From: Actinomadura atramentaria DSM 43919 | GTDB lineage: Bacteria; Actinomycetota; Actinomycetes; Streptosporangiales; Streptosporangiaceae | NCBI RefSeq assembly: GCF_000381885.1 | Contig: NZ_KB907209.1 | Span: 594,478-658,477, forward strand | Direction: 5' to 3' | Length of the DNA stretch: 64,000 nucleotides | Part shown: positions 1-6,524 of the stretch, piece after piece | Layout: every line of letters starts with the position of its first letter | Position numbering within the stretch: the first letter of the stretch is position 1 | The notes under the pieces: generated by a model | Databases searched by the model: none | Seen by the model: the letters and a program-made list of their open reading frames with translations, nothing else | What the model was told of the DNA's origin: nothing | Program-made: the position numbers and the translations under genes

Positions 1-260
1 GCCACCTTGTGCTGGTGGTCCGGCATGCGGTCGAGGGACTGACGTCTGTTCGTGTCGTCACGGAGAGCGCGGACGTTTCACTTCCCGTCGCCTACTACGA
101 GGGGGAGTTCACGTCCGCGCACGGCGAGCTGGCCGTGCGGGATGTCGGGAACTGGAACCGCATCACCGTTCACGTTGGGGCGATCAGCTTTCGGCTGCGC
201 ATTTTCGCCGATGCTCTCGACGAGCCTTCGCGGTTGGAGATCGTCGTTCCCGGCCTGTGA
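1..260 (+). CDS. Hypothetical protein, 5' end outside the window
   Basis: I do not recognise this protein. The reading frame is open from the window edge to a TGA at 258-260. A GTG at position 9 could be a start, but no Shine-Dalgarno sequence is visible before it, so the gene probably begins upstream. The visible 83 residues alternate hydrophobic and polar positions in a beta-rich way (RITVHVG, FRLRIFADA, LEIVVPGL) and have no signal peptide or membrane segment. It is convergent with the ATPase gene that ends at 344. The 83 bases between the two stops hold only a weak CCCAGG/CCTGGG inverted repeat. Confidence 0.55.
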   Translation, partial: HLVLVVRHAVEGLTSVRVVTESADVSLPVAYYEGEFTSAHGELAVRDVGNWNRITVHVGAISFRLRIFADALDEPSRLEIVVPGL

Positions 261-343
261 GGTCTCGGGCGCTGGAGGCGGGCACAGGGTCGGTGCCCTT
301 CCCAGGGGTCCCCTCCGGCTCCTGGGACGGGCGGCTTTGGGGG

Positions 344-799
344 TTAGCGGGTGGGGAGTTCTGCGCAGACCCATTTGCCTCGCGGGGTTGTGGGGTGGAT
401 CCACTGGCGGGTGGTCAGGGCTGCGACTATTGGGAGGCCCCAGCCGCCATTGGCGTCGAAGTTTCGCGGTGTGAGGTCTAGGGATTGTGGGTTGATTCTT
501 GTGGTGCGGCAGGTGGGGGTTTTGGGGCTGGCGTCCCAGATCGCCAGGACGATGGTTGTTGTTGTTCGGCCGAGGTAGAGGCGGACGGTTTCTGCTGGGC
601 TGCAAGCTTGCATTGCGTTGGTGAAGAGTTCTGTGACGATCAGTTCGGCGTCGCTGATCAGGTTCGGCAGGTTCCAGGACGCCAGTGCTCTCGCGGTGTG
701 GTCTCGGGCTATTCCTGCTGCGGCTGGGACGCTTGTCAGGTCGCGGGCTATGCCGGTCGCTCGGGCGGGCGTTCTCGTTGTCGGGACTTCGGCGGTCAT
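344..799 (-). CDS. RsbW/AbaA-like ATP-binding regulatory protein (HATPase_c_2)
   Basis: The 151-residue protein has the GHKL ATPase fold of anti-sigma-factor kinases. The N box is near residues 56-61 (TELFTN), the G1-like Asp is in WDASP near 89, and the G2-like GGWGL lies at 118-122. There is no dimerisation/His-kinase domain, so it is a stand-alone ATPase of the RsbW/SpoIIAB/AbaA class. In streptomycetes such proteins sit next to WhiJ-type XRE regulators and DUF397 proteins and tune development or antibiotic genes. The start is the ATG at 799 because its ATGA overlaps the stop of the small upstream gene, which indicates translational coupling. An upstream in-frame extension to 934 would swallow that gene and is rejected. 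The partner is unknown. Confidence 0.85.
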   Translation of the reverse strand: MTAEVPTTRTPARATGIARDLTSVPAAAGIARDHTARALASWNLPNLISDAELIVTELFTNAMQACSPAETVRLYLGRTTTTIVLAIWDASPKTPTCRTTRINPQSLDLTPRNFDANGGWGLPIVAALTTRQWIHPTTPRGKWVCAELPTR

Positions 800-1038
800 C
801 GGGTCGCCGCCGGGCCGTGCGGGGTGTGGACGCGCATTGCGGCGGTCAGAGCGTGGGCGGTCGGTGCGTCCAGGGTCGGGGCGGACGGCCATGCCGGGAC
901 CGCCCAGAAGCGCTGGGACCACGGGCCCCACCACACCAGCCAGCCGGGGTTCTCGCGTTCCATCCGCGCGGCGGCGGCTCGGTCGGCGCGGTCGGCCCGC
1001 GCGTTCGTCCGCGGCGGCCGATCCAGTGCGTGGCCCAC
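796..1038 (-). CDS. Small conserved actinobacterial protein with ERENPGW / FWAVP motifs
   Basis: This 80-residue protein has a basic N-terminus followed by ERENPGWLVWWGPWSQRFW and AVPAW, a pattern I associate with small actinomycete proteins encoded beside XRE/DUF397 regulators. Function is unknown. The GTG at 1038 was chosen because GAGGAGG lies 7 nt upstream, the best ribosome-binding site nearby. A shorter form from the ATG at 963 (55 residues) would keep the whole conserved core. Its stop overlaps the ATPase start (ATGA at 799-796), so the two are co-translated. It is divergent from the XRE gene across a 415-bp gap. Existence is likely; the exact start is less sure. Confidence 0.65.
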   Translation of the reverse strand: MGHALDRPPRTNARADRADRAAAARMERENPGWLVWWGPWSQRFWAVPAWPSAPTLDAPTAHALTAAMRVHTPHGPAATR

Positions 1039-1453
1039 AGCCGGACCTCCTCGTCCGGTCGTGCCCCGGCGCGCCGGGGCTGCTCGTGTCTCCGGTGCCC
1101 CGGCGGCGTTCAGGACGGGACGCGCGGAGTCCCGCCTTTCGTCCGCCGGAGTGGTCCCAACCCTCACAGCCCCGGTCACGCTCGGGAAGCGGCCGGACAC
1201 GACCAGCGGCACACCACGGCCTTGATCAACTGCACCGGCGGGTCAGGTACACCGCCCGCGCCGACGAGGGCGGACGTCGGCGGCGCCGGGTGCGGGACCG
1301 TCCGGACGCGGAGCGCGGCGGTCGCGTGTTCCGGATCGACGCGCCCGGCCGCGCCGGTTCCCTTACTCTCGGGAGGCAGACGAACACCCGCTGGACGCAG
1401 CGCCGCCCTGATCGACCGCATCGGCCGATCGGACGCACCTCCCCGGAGTCGCG
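1039..1453. promoter_or_regulatory. Divergent intergenic region of the XRE cassette
   Basis: No convincing gene is present in these 415 bp; the open frames are GC-skew shadows without ribosome-binding sites. On the plus strand TACTCT at 1364-1369 is a possible -10 element for the XRE gene, giving a leader of about 80 nt. The reverse strand carries the GAGGAGG ribosome-binding site for the small protein at its left edge. I see no clear inverted-repeat operator. Confidence 0.4.
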
Positions 1454-2272
1454 ATGCCCGCCATGCCCGAACCGTACGACGCGCCCGCCATCGTCACGTT
1501 CGCCAAGGAGTTGACGTGGCGACGGGAGAAGGCCGAACTCAAGAAGAACGAACTCGCCAAGATCCTCGGGTTCGGCGAGTCCTACGTCGGCCAGGTCGAG
1601 AACTGCAAGAACCTGCCGTCAGAGGAGTTCGCCGACGCGCTCGACACGTACTTCAAGACCGATGGCATCTTCCACAGGCTGTGGGAACGCATCCAGGAGA
1701 CGCGGCACTACTCCGTCGTGCCGCCGGGCTTCCCGGAATACTGCAGGTATGAGACGCAGGCGCTCTACATCAAGAACATGAGTCCGGTGCTGGTCACCGG
1801 ACTACTCCAGATCGAGGACTACGCCCGGACGATCATCGGCGCATATCAGTCGATGGACATGGTCGACCATCTCGTCCGCGACCGGATGCAGCGTCGCGCG
1901 GTCCTCGATCGCACGCACGCCAACTTTATGATCGACGAGAGTGTGTTGCATCGGGTTGTCGGAAACGCTGAGATCATGGGACGCCAGCTCGACTATCTTC
2001 TCGAAATGTCCGAGCATCCCAATGTTTCTATCGAAATAATTCCGTCTTCCGTGGGCTTCTACCCAGGCGTCGGTGGAATGCTTATAGTCCTGGGAACTGA
2101 GGATGGAAGGACGATCGTATACACCGAGTCATCGGGTATGGGGCTGCTGATCCAAGATGCCGTCCAGGTGGCGCGCCATGTCATACGGTATGACTCGGTA
2201 CGAAGCCACGCGCTGCCTGTAGAGCAGTCGCGGGCGTTGATCAGCCAAGTGAGAGGCCAGAAGTATGCTTGA
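1454..2272 (+). CDS. WhiJ-like helix-turn-helix regulator (XRE domain plus DUF5753)
   Basis: The 272-residue protein has an N-terminal XRE-type HTH at about residues 12-66 (KKNELAKILGFGESYVGQVEN) and a C-terminal DUF5753 domain from about 85 to 265, starting around SPVLVTGLLQIEDYAR. This architecture is that of WhiJ and its many paralogues in actinomycetes, DNA-binding proteins whose activity is set by a partner DUF397 protein. GGAG lies before the ATG. The 3' half (about 1930-2160) is noticeably less GC-rich than its neighbours and uses codons such as TTT, TCT, ATA and TTA-poor but A/T-ending triplets, as often seen in these mobile-looking cassettes. The stop is inside the first codons of the next gene (ATGCTTGA). 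Confidence 0.92.
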   Translation: MPAMPEPYDAPAIVTFAKELTWRREKAELKKNELAKILGFGESYVGQVENCKNLPSEEFADALDTYFKTDGIFHRLWERIQETRHYSVVPPGFPEYCRYETQALYIKNMSPVLVTGLLQIEDYARTIIGAYQSMDMVDHLVRDRMQRRAVLDRTHANFMIDESVLHRVVGNAEIMGRQLDYLLEMSEHPNVSIEIIPSSVGFYPGVGGMLIVLGTEDGRTIVYTESSGMGLLIQDAVQVARHVIRYDSVRSHALPVEQSRALISQVRGQKYA

Positions 2273-2462
2273 TCTGTCGGGTGTTTTGTGGCGCAAGAGC
2301 AGCCGAAGCGATGAGCATGGCGGGGAGTGTGTGGAAGTCGCCGCCGTCGCCGCTGCGGTGGCCATGCGCGACTCCAAGGACCCCGATGGTCCCAAGCTCG
2401 TGGTGAACCGTTCGGCGTTCACCGAATTCATCCATCAAGTGGAGGGCGAGGATCATGCTTGA
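2265..2462 (+). CDS. DUF397 protein, copy 1
   Basis: A 65-residue DUF397 protein with the family hallmarks WRKSSRSD at residues 9-16, GGECVEVA, and VAMRDSKDPDGP, ending in an aromatic helix (FTEFIHQV). DUF397 proteins work with DUF5753-type XRE regulators; they are thought to bind and modulate them. It starts 8 nt inside the XRE gene and is followed by a second copy that overlaps it in the same way, so the three genes form one coupled unit. No separate promoter or ribosome-binding site is needed. Confidence 0.9.
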   Translation: MLDLSGVLWRKSSRSDEHGGECVEVAAVAAAVAMRDSKDPDGPKLVVNRSAFTEFIHQVEGEDHA

Positions 2463-2658
2463 TCTGTCCGGTATTCGGTGGCGTAAGAGCAGCCGCTCCG
2501 ACCAGTACGGTGGGGACTGCGTCGAAGTCGCAGCCGTCCGTTCTGCGGTGGCCGTGCGCGACTCCAAGGACCTTGACGGCCCCAAAATCATCGTTAACCA
2601 ACTGGCGTTCGGAGCGCTGATCAACGCCGTCCACACGGGCACTCACGACCTGGCCTGA
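2455..2658 (+). CDS. DUF397 protein, copy 2 (tandem duplicate)
   Basis: This 67-residue paralogue of the preceding gene begins with the same MLDLSG and shares WRKSSRSD, CVEVAAV and the RDSKD-x-DGPK block. It differs in the linker after CVEVAAV and at the C-terminus (HTGTHDLA). The duplication reproduced the ATGCTTGA stop/start overlap exactly, so copy 2 is coupled to copy 1 as copy 1 is to the XRE gene. Divergence between the copies suggests they are not a recent identical duplication and may contact different partners. Confidence 0.9.
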   Translation: MLDLSGIRWRKSSRSDQYGGDCVEVAAVRSAVAVRDSKDLDGPKIIVNQLAFGALINAVHTGTHDLA

Positions 2659-2667
2659 ACCGCAAGT

Positions 2668-2700
2668 CGGCTGCCCTTCGTCAAGTACGCGGGGCAGCCG
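2668..2700. terminator. Hairpin between convergent DUF397 and PadR genes
   Basis: CGGCTGCCC at 2668-2676 pairs perfectly with GGGCAGCCG at 2692-2700 across a 15-nt loop. It lies 10 nt after the DUF397 stop, and its right arm is inside the last codons of the convergent padR gene. There is no T run, so it would be an actinomycete-type terminator for the plus strand. Confidence 0.45.
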
Positions 2701-3253
2701 ATCGCGTGCGGGCTTCGAGCACTTCAAGAACGTATTCGCACCAGCGGATGTTCTCCTGCTCGAAGGCGATGCCCCGGGTCAGCGTCAGGTATGGGCCGAC
2801 GCGGTCGGCTTTGGTCAGGTAGTCCGCCTCGGTCCGGCCCGCTAGCAGATGGGCACGGGTGCGTTCGTAGTGCTTGAGTTTCCGTTCGGCGACGGCCTGC
2901 TTCTCTTGGACGGCGGCGCGGATCGACTCCGCGTCGCCGGATTCCAGCGACTGCACCTGTACCAGCAGCTCGTCGCGGATGGCGGTCGGGCGGGGGGTTC
3001 GGGCGGTGAAGGCGGTCAGTTCGGCGCGGCCCGTTTCGGTCAGTGAGAAGAGGCGCTTGTTGGGGCGGCGTTCCTGTCGCACGACGCGGGCCTGGACCAG
3101 GCCCTGCGCCTCCATCCGGTCCAGCTCGCGGTAGAGCTGCTGCGGGGTCGCCGTCCAGAAGTTCGCCACGGACGCGTCGAACACCTTGGCCAGGTCGTAT
3201 CCCGACGACTCGCCCTCCAGCAGCATCGCGAGGATCGCGTTCCGCAGCGCCAT
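2681..3253 (-). CDS. PadR family transcriptional regulator
   Basis: A 190-residue regulator with an N-terminal PadR winged helix (residues 1-80: RNAILAMLLEGESSGYDLAK, then LYRELDRMEAQGLV and RRPNKRLFSLTETG) and a C-terminal coiled helical Vir-type dimerisation domain rich in charged helices (AAVQEKQAVAERKLKHYERT). The ATG at 3253 was preferred because PadR proteins begin right at this motif; the frame extends upstream but without family similarity. It is divergent from the SnoaL-like gene, 123 bp away. In that gap, GAGTAT at about 3280 and ATACTC at about 3347 and two AGTTGA repeats could be its operators, so it likely controls itself and the SnoaL-like gene. Confidence 0.88.
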   Translation of the reverse strand: MALRNAILAMLLEGESSGYDLAKVFDASVANFWTATPQQLYRELDRMEAQGLVQARVVRQERRPNKRLFSLTETGRAELTAFTARTPRPTAIRDELLVQVQSLESGDAESIRAAVQEKQAVAERKLKHYERTRAHLLAGRTEADYLTKADRVGPYLTLTRGIAFEQENIRWCEYVLEVLEARTRSAAPRT

Positions 3254-3376
3254 GCCCGCCACCCTAGCCGTGCGTGCGGAGTATTCGCATAGTTGATTAA
3301 TCGCCCCTAGACGGGTGTCGGACGGCGGACCTACGATCGGTCTCCGGATACTCAACAAGTTGACTAGGGGATCACC

Positions 3377-3778
3377 GTGACGACCTTCACCGATGCCGTG
3401 CTCGCCGGGGACATCGACGCGATCGAGGCGATGCTCGCCGACGACGTCGTGTTCACCAGCCCCGTCGCGTTCCGCCCGTACCAGGGCCGGGCGATGACGG
3501 CCGCGATCCTCGCCGGAGTCGTCCGCGTCTTCGAGGACTTCCGCTACGTCCGCGAGATCCACGACGGCCCGCACCACGCCTACGAGTTCGAGGCCACCGT
3601 GAACGGCCTGGAGATCAACGGCTGCGACTTCCTGACCTGCGACGACGACGGCAAGATCCTCGACTTCAAGGTGATGGTCCGCCCGCTGCGCGCCGCCGAG
3701 GCGCTCGCGGAGCGGATGGGCGCGCAGTTCGAGGACATCAAGGCCGACGCGGTGGCCCGGTCCAAAGCGGGCGCGTGA
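3377..3778 (+). CDS. SnoaL/NTF2-like protein
   Basis: A 133-residue single-domain protein of the NTF2 cone fold: helices at the N-terminus (FTDAVLAGDIDAIEAMLADD), then VVFTSPVAF-PYQGR and a curved sheet (YEFEATVNGLEINGCDFL, GKILDFKVMVRPL). Such proteins are polyketide cyclase-like, isomerase-like or merely ligand-binding; nothing here fixes the substrate. The GTG start follows a stretch with TTGACT and CTAGGGG. A possible -10 (TACGAT) is at 3332-3337. It is divergent from padR, which suggests control by PadR. It is followed after 50 bp by the TetR/hydrolase unit, which has its own operator. Confidence 0.85.
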   Translation: MTTFTDAVLAGDIDAIEAMLADDVVFTSPVAFRPYQGRAMTAAILAGVVRVFEDFRYVREIHDGPHHAYEFEATVNGLEINGCDFLTCDDDGKILDFKVMVRPLRAAEALAERMGAQFEDIKADAVARSKAGA

Positions 3779-3787
3779 CGCGCTAGC

Positions 3788-3820
3788 CTAGGGATATTAG
3801 GCAAAATCTAATAGCCCTAG
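3788..3820 (+). promoter_or_regulatory. Palindromic operator of the downstream TetR gene
   Basis: CTAGGGATATTAG (3788-3800) and CTAATAGCCCTAG (3808-3820) form a 13-bp inverted repeat with one mismatch around a 7-nt AT-rich spacer. The right arm runs into the AGGAGG ribosome-binding site at 3819-3824, just before the ATG at 3829. A dimeric repressor bound here would block both promoter and translation start region, so autoregulation by the TetR protein is the simplest reading. Confidence 0.75.
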
Positions 3821-3828
3821 GAGGACGG

Positions 3829-4422
3829 ATGGTACGGGCCGGTTTGACGGCGGACCGGGTCACGCTCGCGGGCGCCGAACTGGCGGACGAGGTCGGGCTC
3901 GACCACGTCACCATGTCGGCCGTCGCGCGGCGGCTCGGCGTGAAGGACGCCAGCCTGTACGCGCACGTCCGCGGCCTGGAGGACCTGCGCGGACGCATCG
4001 CGCTGATGGCGGCCGACGAGAAGACCATCCGGATCGCCGAGGCCACCGCCGGACGGTCCGGGAAAGACGCGCTCGCCGCGTTCGCGGACGCCTGGCGCGC
4101 GTACGCGCACGCCCACCCCGGCCGGTACACCGCGACGCAGGTCCCGACGCGGATCGACCCGGAACTCGCCGCGCGCGCGGCCGGGCCGAGGCGCGCGGTC
4201 GAGCTGACGTACAGTATGCTGCGCGCCTACGCGCTGGCCGAGCCCGATCTGACCGACGCCGTCCGGCTCGTCCGCAGCACGCTCCACGGCTTCGTCAGCC
4301 TGGAGGCCGCGGGCGGATTCGCGCACGCGCGCCCGGCCGAGGACTCGTGGTCCCGCTGCATCGACGCGCTGCACGTCCTCCTGGAGCACTGGCCCGCCCC
4401 CCGCGAAGGAGACGACTCATGA
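3829..4422 (+). CDS. TetR/AcrR family regulator with WHG-type C-terminal domain
   Basis: A 197-residue repressor. The N-terminal HTH lies at about residues 10-50 (LAGAELADEVGLDHVTMSAV, then RRLGVKDASLYAHVRGLEDL). The C-terminal helical domain contains the WHG-type pattern, with RSTLHGFVSLEAAGGFAH near residues 143-160. AGGAGG stands 5 nt before the ATG and overlaps a palindromic operator. The stop overlaps the start of the alpha/beta hydrolase gene (ATGA), so the hydrolase is its direct operon partner and probably acts on, or protects from, the effector that the regulator senses. Confidence 0.92.
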   Translation: MVRAGLTADRVTLAGAELADEVGLDHVTMSAVARRLGVKDASLYAHVRGLEDLRGRIALMAADEKTIRIAEATAGRSGKDALAAFADAWRAYAHAHPGRYTATQVPTRIDPELAARAAGPRRAVELTYSMLRAYALAEPDLTDAVRLVRSTLHGFVSLEAAGGFAHARPAEDSWSRCIDALHVLLEHWPAPREGDDS

Positions 4423-5246
4423 TCACCGGAAACCTGCGCGTGGACGGCGCGACGCTGCACTACGAGACGCGCGGCGGCGGCCCGCTCCTGCTGCTGATCC
4501 CCGGCGGCGCGGGCGACGCCGCGTCCTACGACGGCATCGCGGACGCGCTGGCGGACGGCCGCACGGTCGCGTCCTACGACCCGCGCGGCATGTCCCGCAG
4601 CCCGCTGGACGATCCGGACGCCGCGCAGGACGTCGCCCGGCACGCCGACGACGCGGCCCGGCTGATCGACCTGCTGTCGCCGGACGCGCCCGCCGACGTC
4701 GTCGGATGCAGTTCGGGCGCGATCGTCGCGCTGCACCTGCTCACCGCCCGGCCCGACCGGGTGCGGCGCGTCGTGGCGCACGAACCGCCGGTCGTGGAGG
4801 TGCTGCCGGACGCCGCCGAGCACCGGGCGCTGCTCGCCCGCGTGCAGGAGACGTTCCGGCGGGACGGCCTGATGCCCGCCGTCATGGAGTTCGCGGCGGG
4901 GCTGCGGCGGCCCGGCGACGAGGCTCCCGAACTCCCCGCGGAACTGCCGCCGCAGGCCGCGGCGCGCGCTCAGCGGACGATGGCGAACATGCCCTACTTC
5001 CTCGGCCGCATCGTGCCGAGCTTCATGGCGTATACGCCGGACGTCGACCGGTTGGCGGCGTTGTCGGGGCAGCTCGTTCTCGCAGGCGGCGTGGATTCGC
5101 GCGGGGAATTGCCGTACCGGCCCGCCGCTTTCCTGGCCGAACGGTTCGGCACGGAACTCGTCCAATTCCCCGGAGGTCACACCGGTCTCAGCAGTCACCC
5201 GGCCGAGTTCGCGGCGGTTCTCCGGAAGGTGCTCGACCTCGATTGA
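4419..5246 (+). CDS. Alpha/beta-fold hydrolase
   Basis: A 275-residue hydrolase with a complete alpha/beta set. The oxyanion-region motif is LLLIPGGAGDAASY (near 23-37), the nucleophile elbow is VGCSSGA (Ser98), the acid is probably Asp in LVLAGGVDSRG near 230, and the histidine is in FPGGHTGL near 258. DPRGMSRSP after strand 4 is typical of the haloperoxidase/epoxide hydrolase branch. The substrate is unknown. The start ATG at 4419 overlaps the TetR stop and has AAGGAGA upstream; an in-frame extension to 4347 inside tetR is rejected. Regulation is expected from the palindromic operator upstream of tetR. Confidence 0.9.
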   Translation: MITGNLRVDGATLHYETRGGGPLLLLIPGGAGDAASYDGIADALADGRTVASYDPRGMSRSPLDDPDAAQDVARHADDAARLIDLLSPDAPADVVGCSSGAIVALHLLTARPDRVRRVVAHEPPVVEVLPDAAEHRALLARVQETFRRDGLMPAVMEFAAGLRRPGDEAPELPAELPPQAAARAQRTMANMPYFLGRIVPSFMAYTPDVDRLAALSGQLVLAGGVDSRGELPYRPAAFLAERFGTELVQFPGGHTGLSSHPAEFAAVLRKVLDLD

Positions 5247-5295
5247 TCCCTTTCGGCCTGCGGCGCTTCCACTCCCGATTCAATCGGCCATCGAC

Positions 5296-5595
5296 GTCGC
5301 GAACTCTCTCAGGTCGGATGAGGACCCGCCTCGCGCGATCCGCCGCCGAACTCAGCAATGTGTTGCGAACCCTCGCAGGGTGGATGAGGACCCGGACCGC
5401 CACGCCAGCGTCTCGCCGTACCGGCGCGGTTGCGAACCCTCGCAGGGTGGATGAGGACGACTTCGAGGACCGCGACGCCCGGCTCCGCTTCACCACGTTG
5501 CGAACCCTCGCAGGGTGGATGAGGACCTGATGTTCTGCGTCATGTACGGATCGAACCCGAACACGGTTGCGAACCCTCGCAGGGTGGATGAGGAC
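5296..5595. CRISPR. Small CRISPR array: four identical 30-bp repeats plus one degenerate repeat
   Basis: Identical 30-bp repeats lie at 5362-5391, 5429-5458, 5497-5526 and 5566-5595. They begin GTTGCGAA, contain the hairpin ACCCT-CGC-AGGGT and end GATGAGGAC. A fifth copy at 5296-5325 matches 25 of 30 bases. The four spacers (5326-5361, 5392-5428, 5459-5496, 5527-5565) are 36, 37, 38 and 39 bp and unrelated to each other. Direction is unresolved: the degenerate copy at the left suggests the leader is on the right, whereas the GTT...GAC ends fit plus-strand transcription. No cas gene is present anywhere in the window, so any processing must rely on a system elsewhere. The repeat type could not be assigned. 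Confidence 0.88.
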
Positions 5596-5775
5596 CCCAG
5601 GGTAAAGCCGCAGGTCCCGCTGGGGTCAAGCCGGGGTGCTGAGGCGCGTTTTGCAGCGAACCTCCGGTCGTGCGGAAACCCTGGGAGGTTCGCTGCAGAA
5701 CGGCCGGGCGAGTGATGGGTCGGTCGCGGCGTGTGAGGGCCGGGTGGGCGTCCGGCCGTGTTCGGGGAGGGCGGG
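5596..5775. other. Spacer between CRISPR array and def
   Basis: This 180-bp stretch holds no gene. Next to the last repeat is a CCCCAG/CTGGGG inverted repeat (5595-5600 with 5620-5625), and further right a long hairpin described separately. It may include a CRISPR leader and the def terminator. Confidence 0.4.
5647..5702 (-). terminator. 19-bp-stem hairpin downstream of def
   Basis: CGTTTTGCAGCGAACCTCC at 5647-5665 is complementary, with one mismatch, to GGAGGTTCGCTGCAGAACG at 5684-5702, around an 18-nt loop. It lies 74 bp past the def stop on the def strand. On that strand the stem is followed by AAAACGCG rather than a T run. It is probably a strong def terminator that keeps def transcription out of the CRISPR array; a CRISPR-leader role is possible. 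Confidence 0.5.
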
Positions 5776-6435
5776 TTATTTGCCGAGGCGGGCGGCGTTG
5801 GCGGCGCGGCGGGCGAAGACCTCGTCCTGGGCGGTCTCCATTTCGCGGAGCGCGGACTTGCGCTCGCGGTTGGAGAGGCGGTCCAGGTAAAGGCGGCCGT
5901 GCAGGTGGTCGGTCTCGTGCTGGAGGCAGCGGGCGAAATAGCCGCGGCCCTCGATGACGAGCGGATTCCCGTCCTTGTCGAAACCGCGGACGACGGCGTG
6001 GTCGAGGCGCGGGACCGTCCTATAAGGGCCGGGGACGGAAAGGCAGCCCTCGTTCTCCTTGATGAGCCGGCGTTCGCCCGTCGGGACCTCGTCCAGGACG
6101 GGGTTCGCGATGTGGCCGACGTGGCGGACGCCCCATTCGTCGGTGACGTCCCAGACGAAGAGCTGGAGGTCCACGTCGACCTGGTTGGCGGCGAGGCCCG
6201 CGCCGTCCGCGATCTGGTTCGTGGCGAACATGTCGTCGATCAGCTTCGCCAGCTCCGGCGTGCCGAACTCGGTCACCTCGCGGAGGCGGCGGCGCAGGAT
6301 GTCCTCGCCGACGACGGTGATCCGGCGCGCCTCGCCCCGGCCGACCTCCGGTGCCAGCTCCGGGAAGGAGTCGACGGGCACGCCCTGGACGCGCACCCGC
6401 CGATCCTGAGCCGTGTCACCGAACCCACGAGCCAT
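5776..6435 (-). CDS. def: Peptide deformylase
   Basis: This metalloprotease removes the formyl group from the N-terminal methionine of new proteins at the ribosome exit. All three family motifs are present: GAGLAANQ at residues 78-85 (motif I, one spacing variant of GxGLAAxQ), EGCLS at 129-133 with metal ligand Cys131, and QHETDHLHG at 172-180 with ligands His173 and His177 and catalytic Glu174. At 219 residues it has an N-terminal extension of about 35 residues compared with E. coli Def, common in actinobacteria. The ATG at 6435 has no strong ribosome-binding site, only GGAAGGATTG some 8-17 nt upstream. The gene stands alone. Confidence 0.96.
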   Translation of the reverse strand: MARGFGDTAQDRRVRVQGVPVDSFPELAPEVGRGEARRITVVGEDILRRRLREVTEFGTPELAKLIDDMFATNQIADGAGLAANQVDVDLQLFVWDVTDEWGVRHVGHIANPVLDEVPTGERRLIKENEGCLSVPGPYRTVPRLDHAVVRGFDKDGNPLVIEGRGYFARCLQHETDHLHGRLYLDRLSNRERKSALREMETAQDEVFARRAANAARLGK

Positions 6436-6524
6436 GAACCATCAATCCTTCCGCGAACGCCTCAGCCGCCGGGCGGCGTGCCTCGGCTTTGCAAAGTAGC
6501 ATCCTTTGCAACGTCGCCGTTTGA

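Noticed and set aside
685..1752. Long plus-strand frames over the ATPase and XRE start
   Set aside because: They overlap the well-supported ATPase and XRE genes out of frame and have no recognisable domain.
5515..5715. 66-residue frame within the CRISPR array
   Set aside because: It is formed by repeat-spacer units and stops in the spacer to def; the repeat structure explains the region better.
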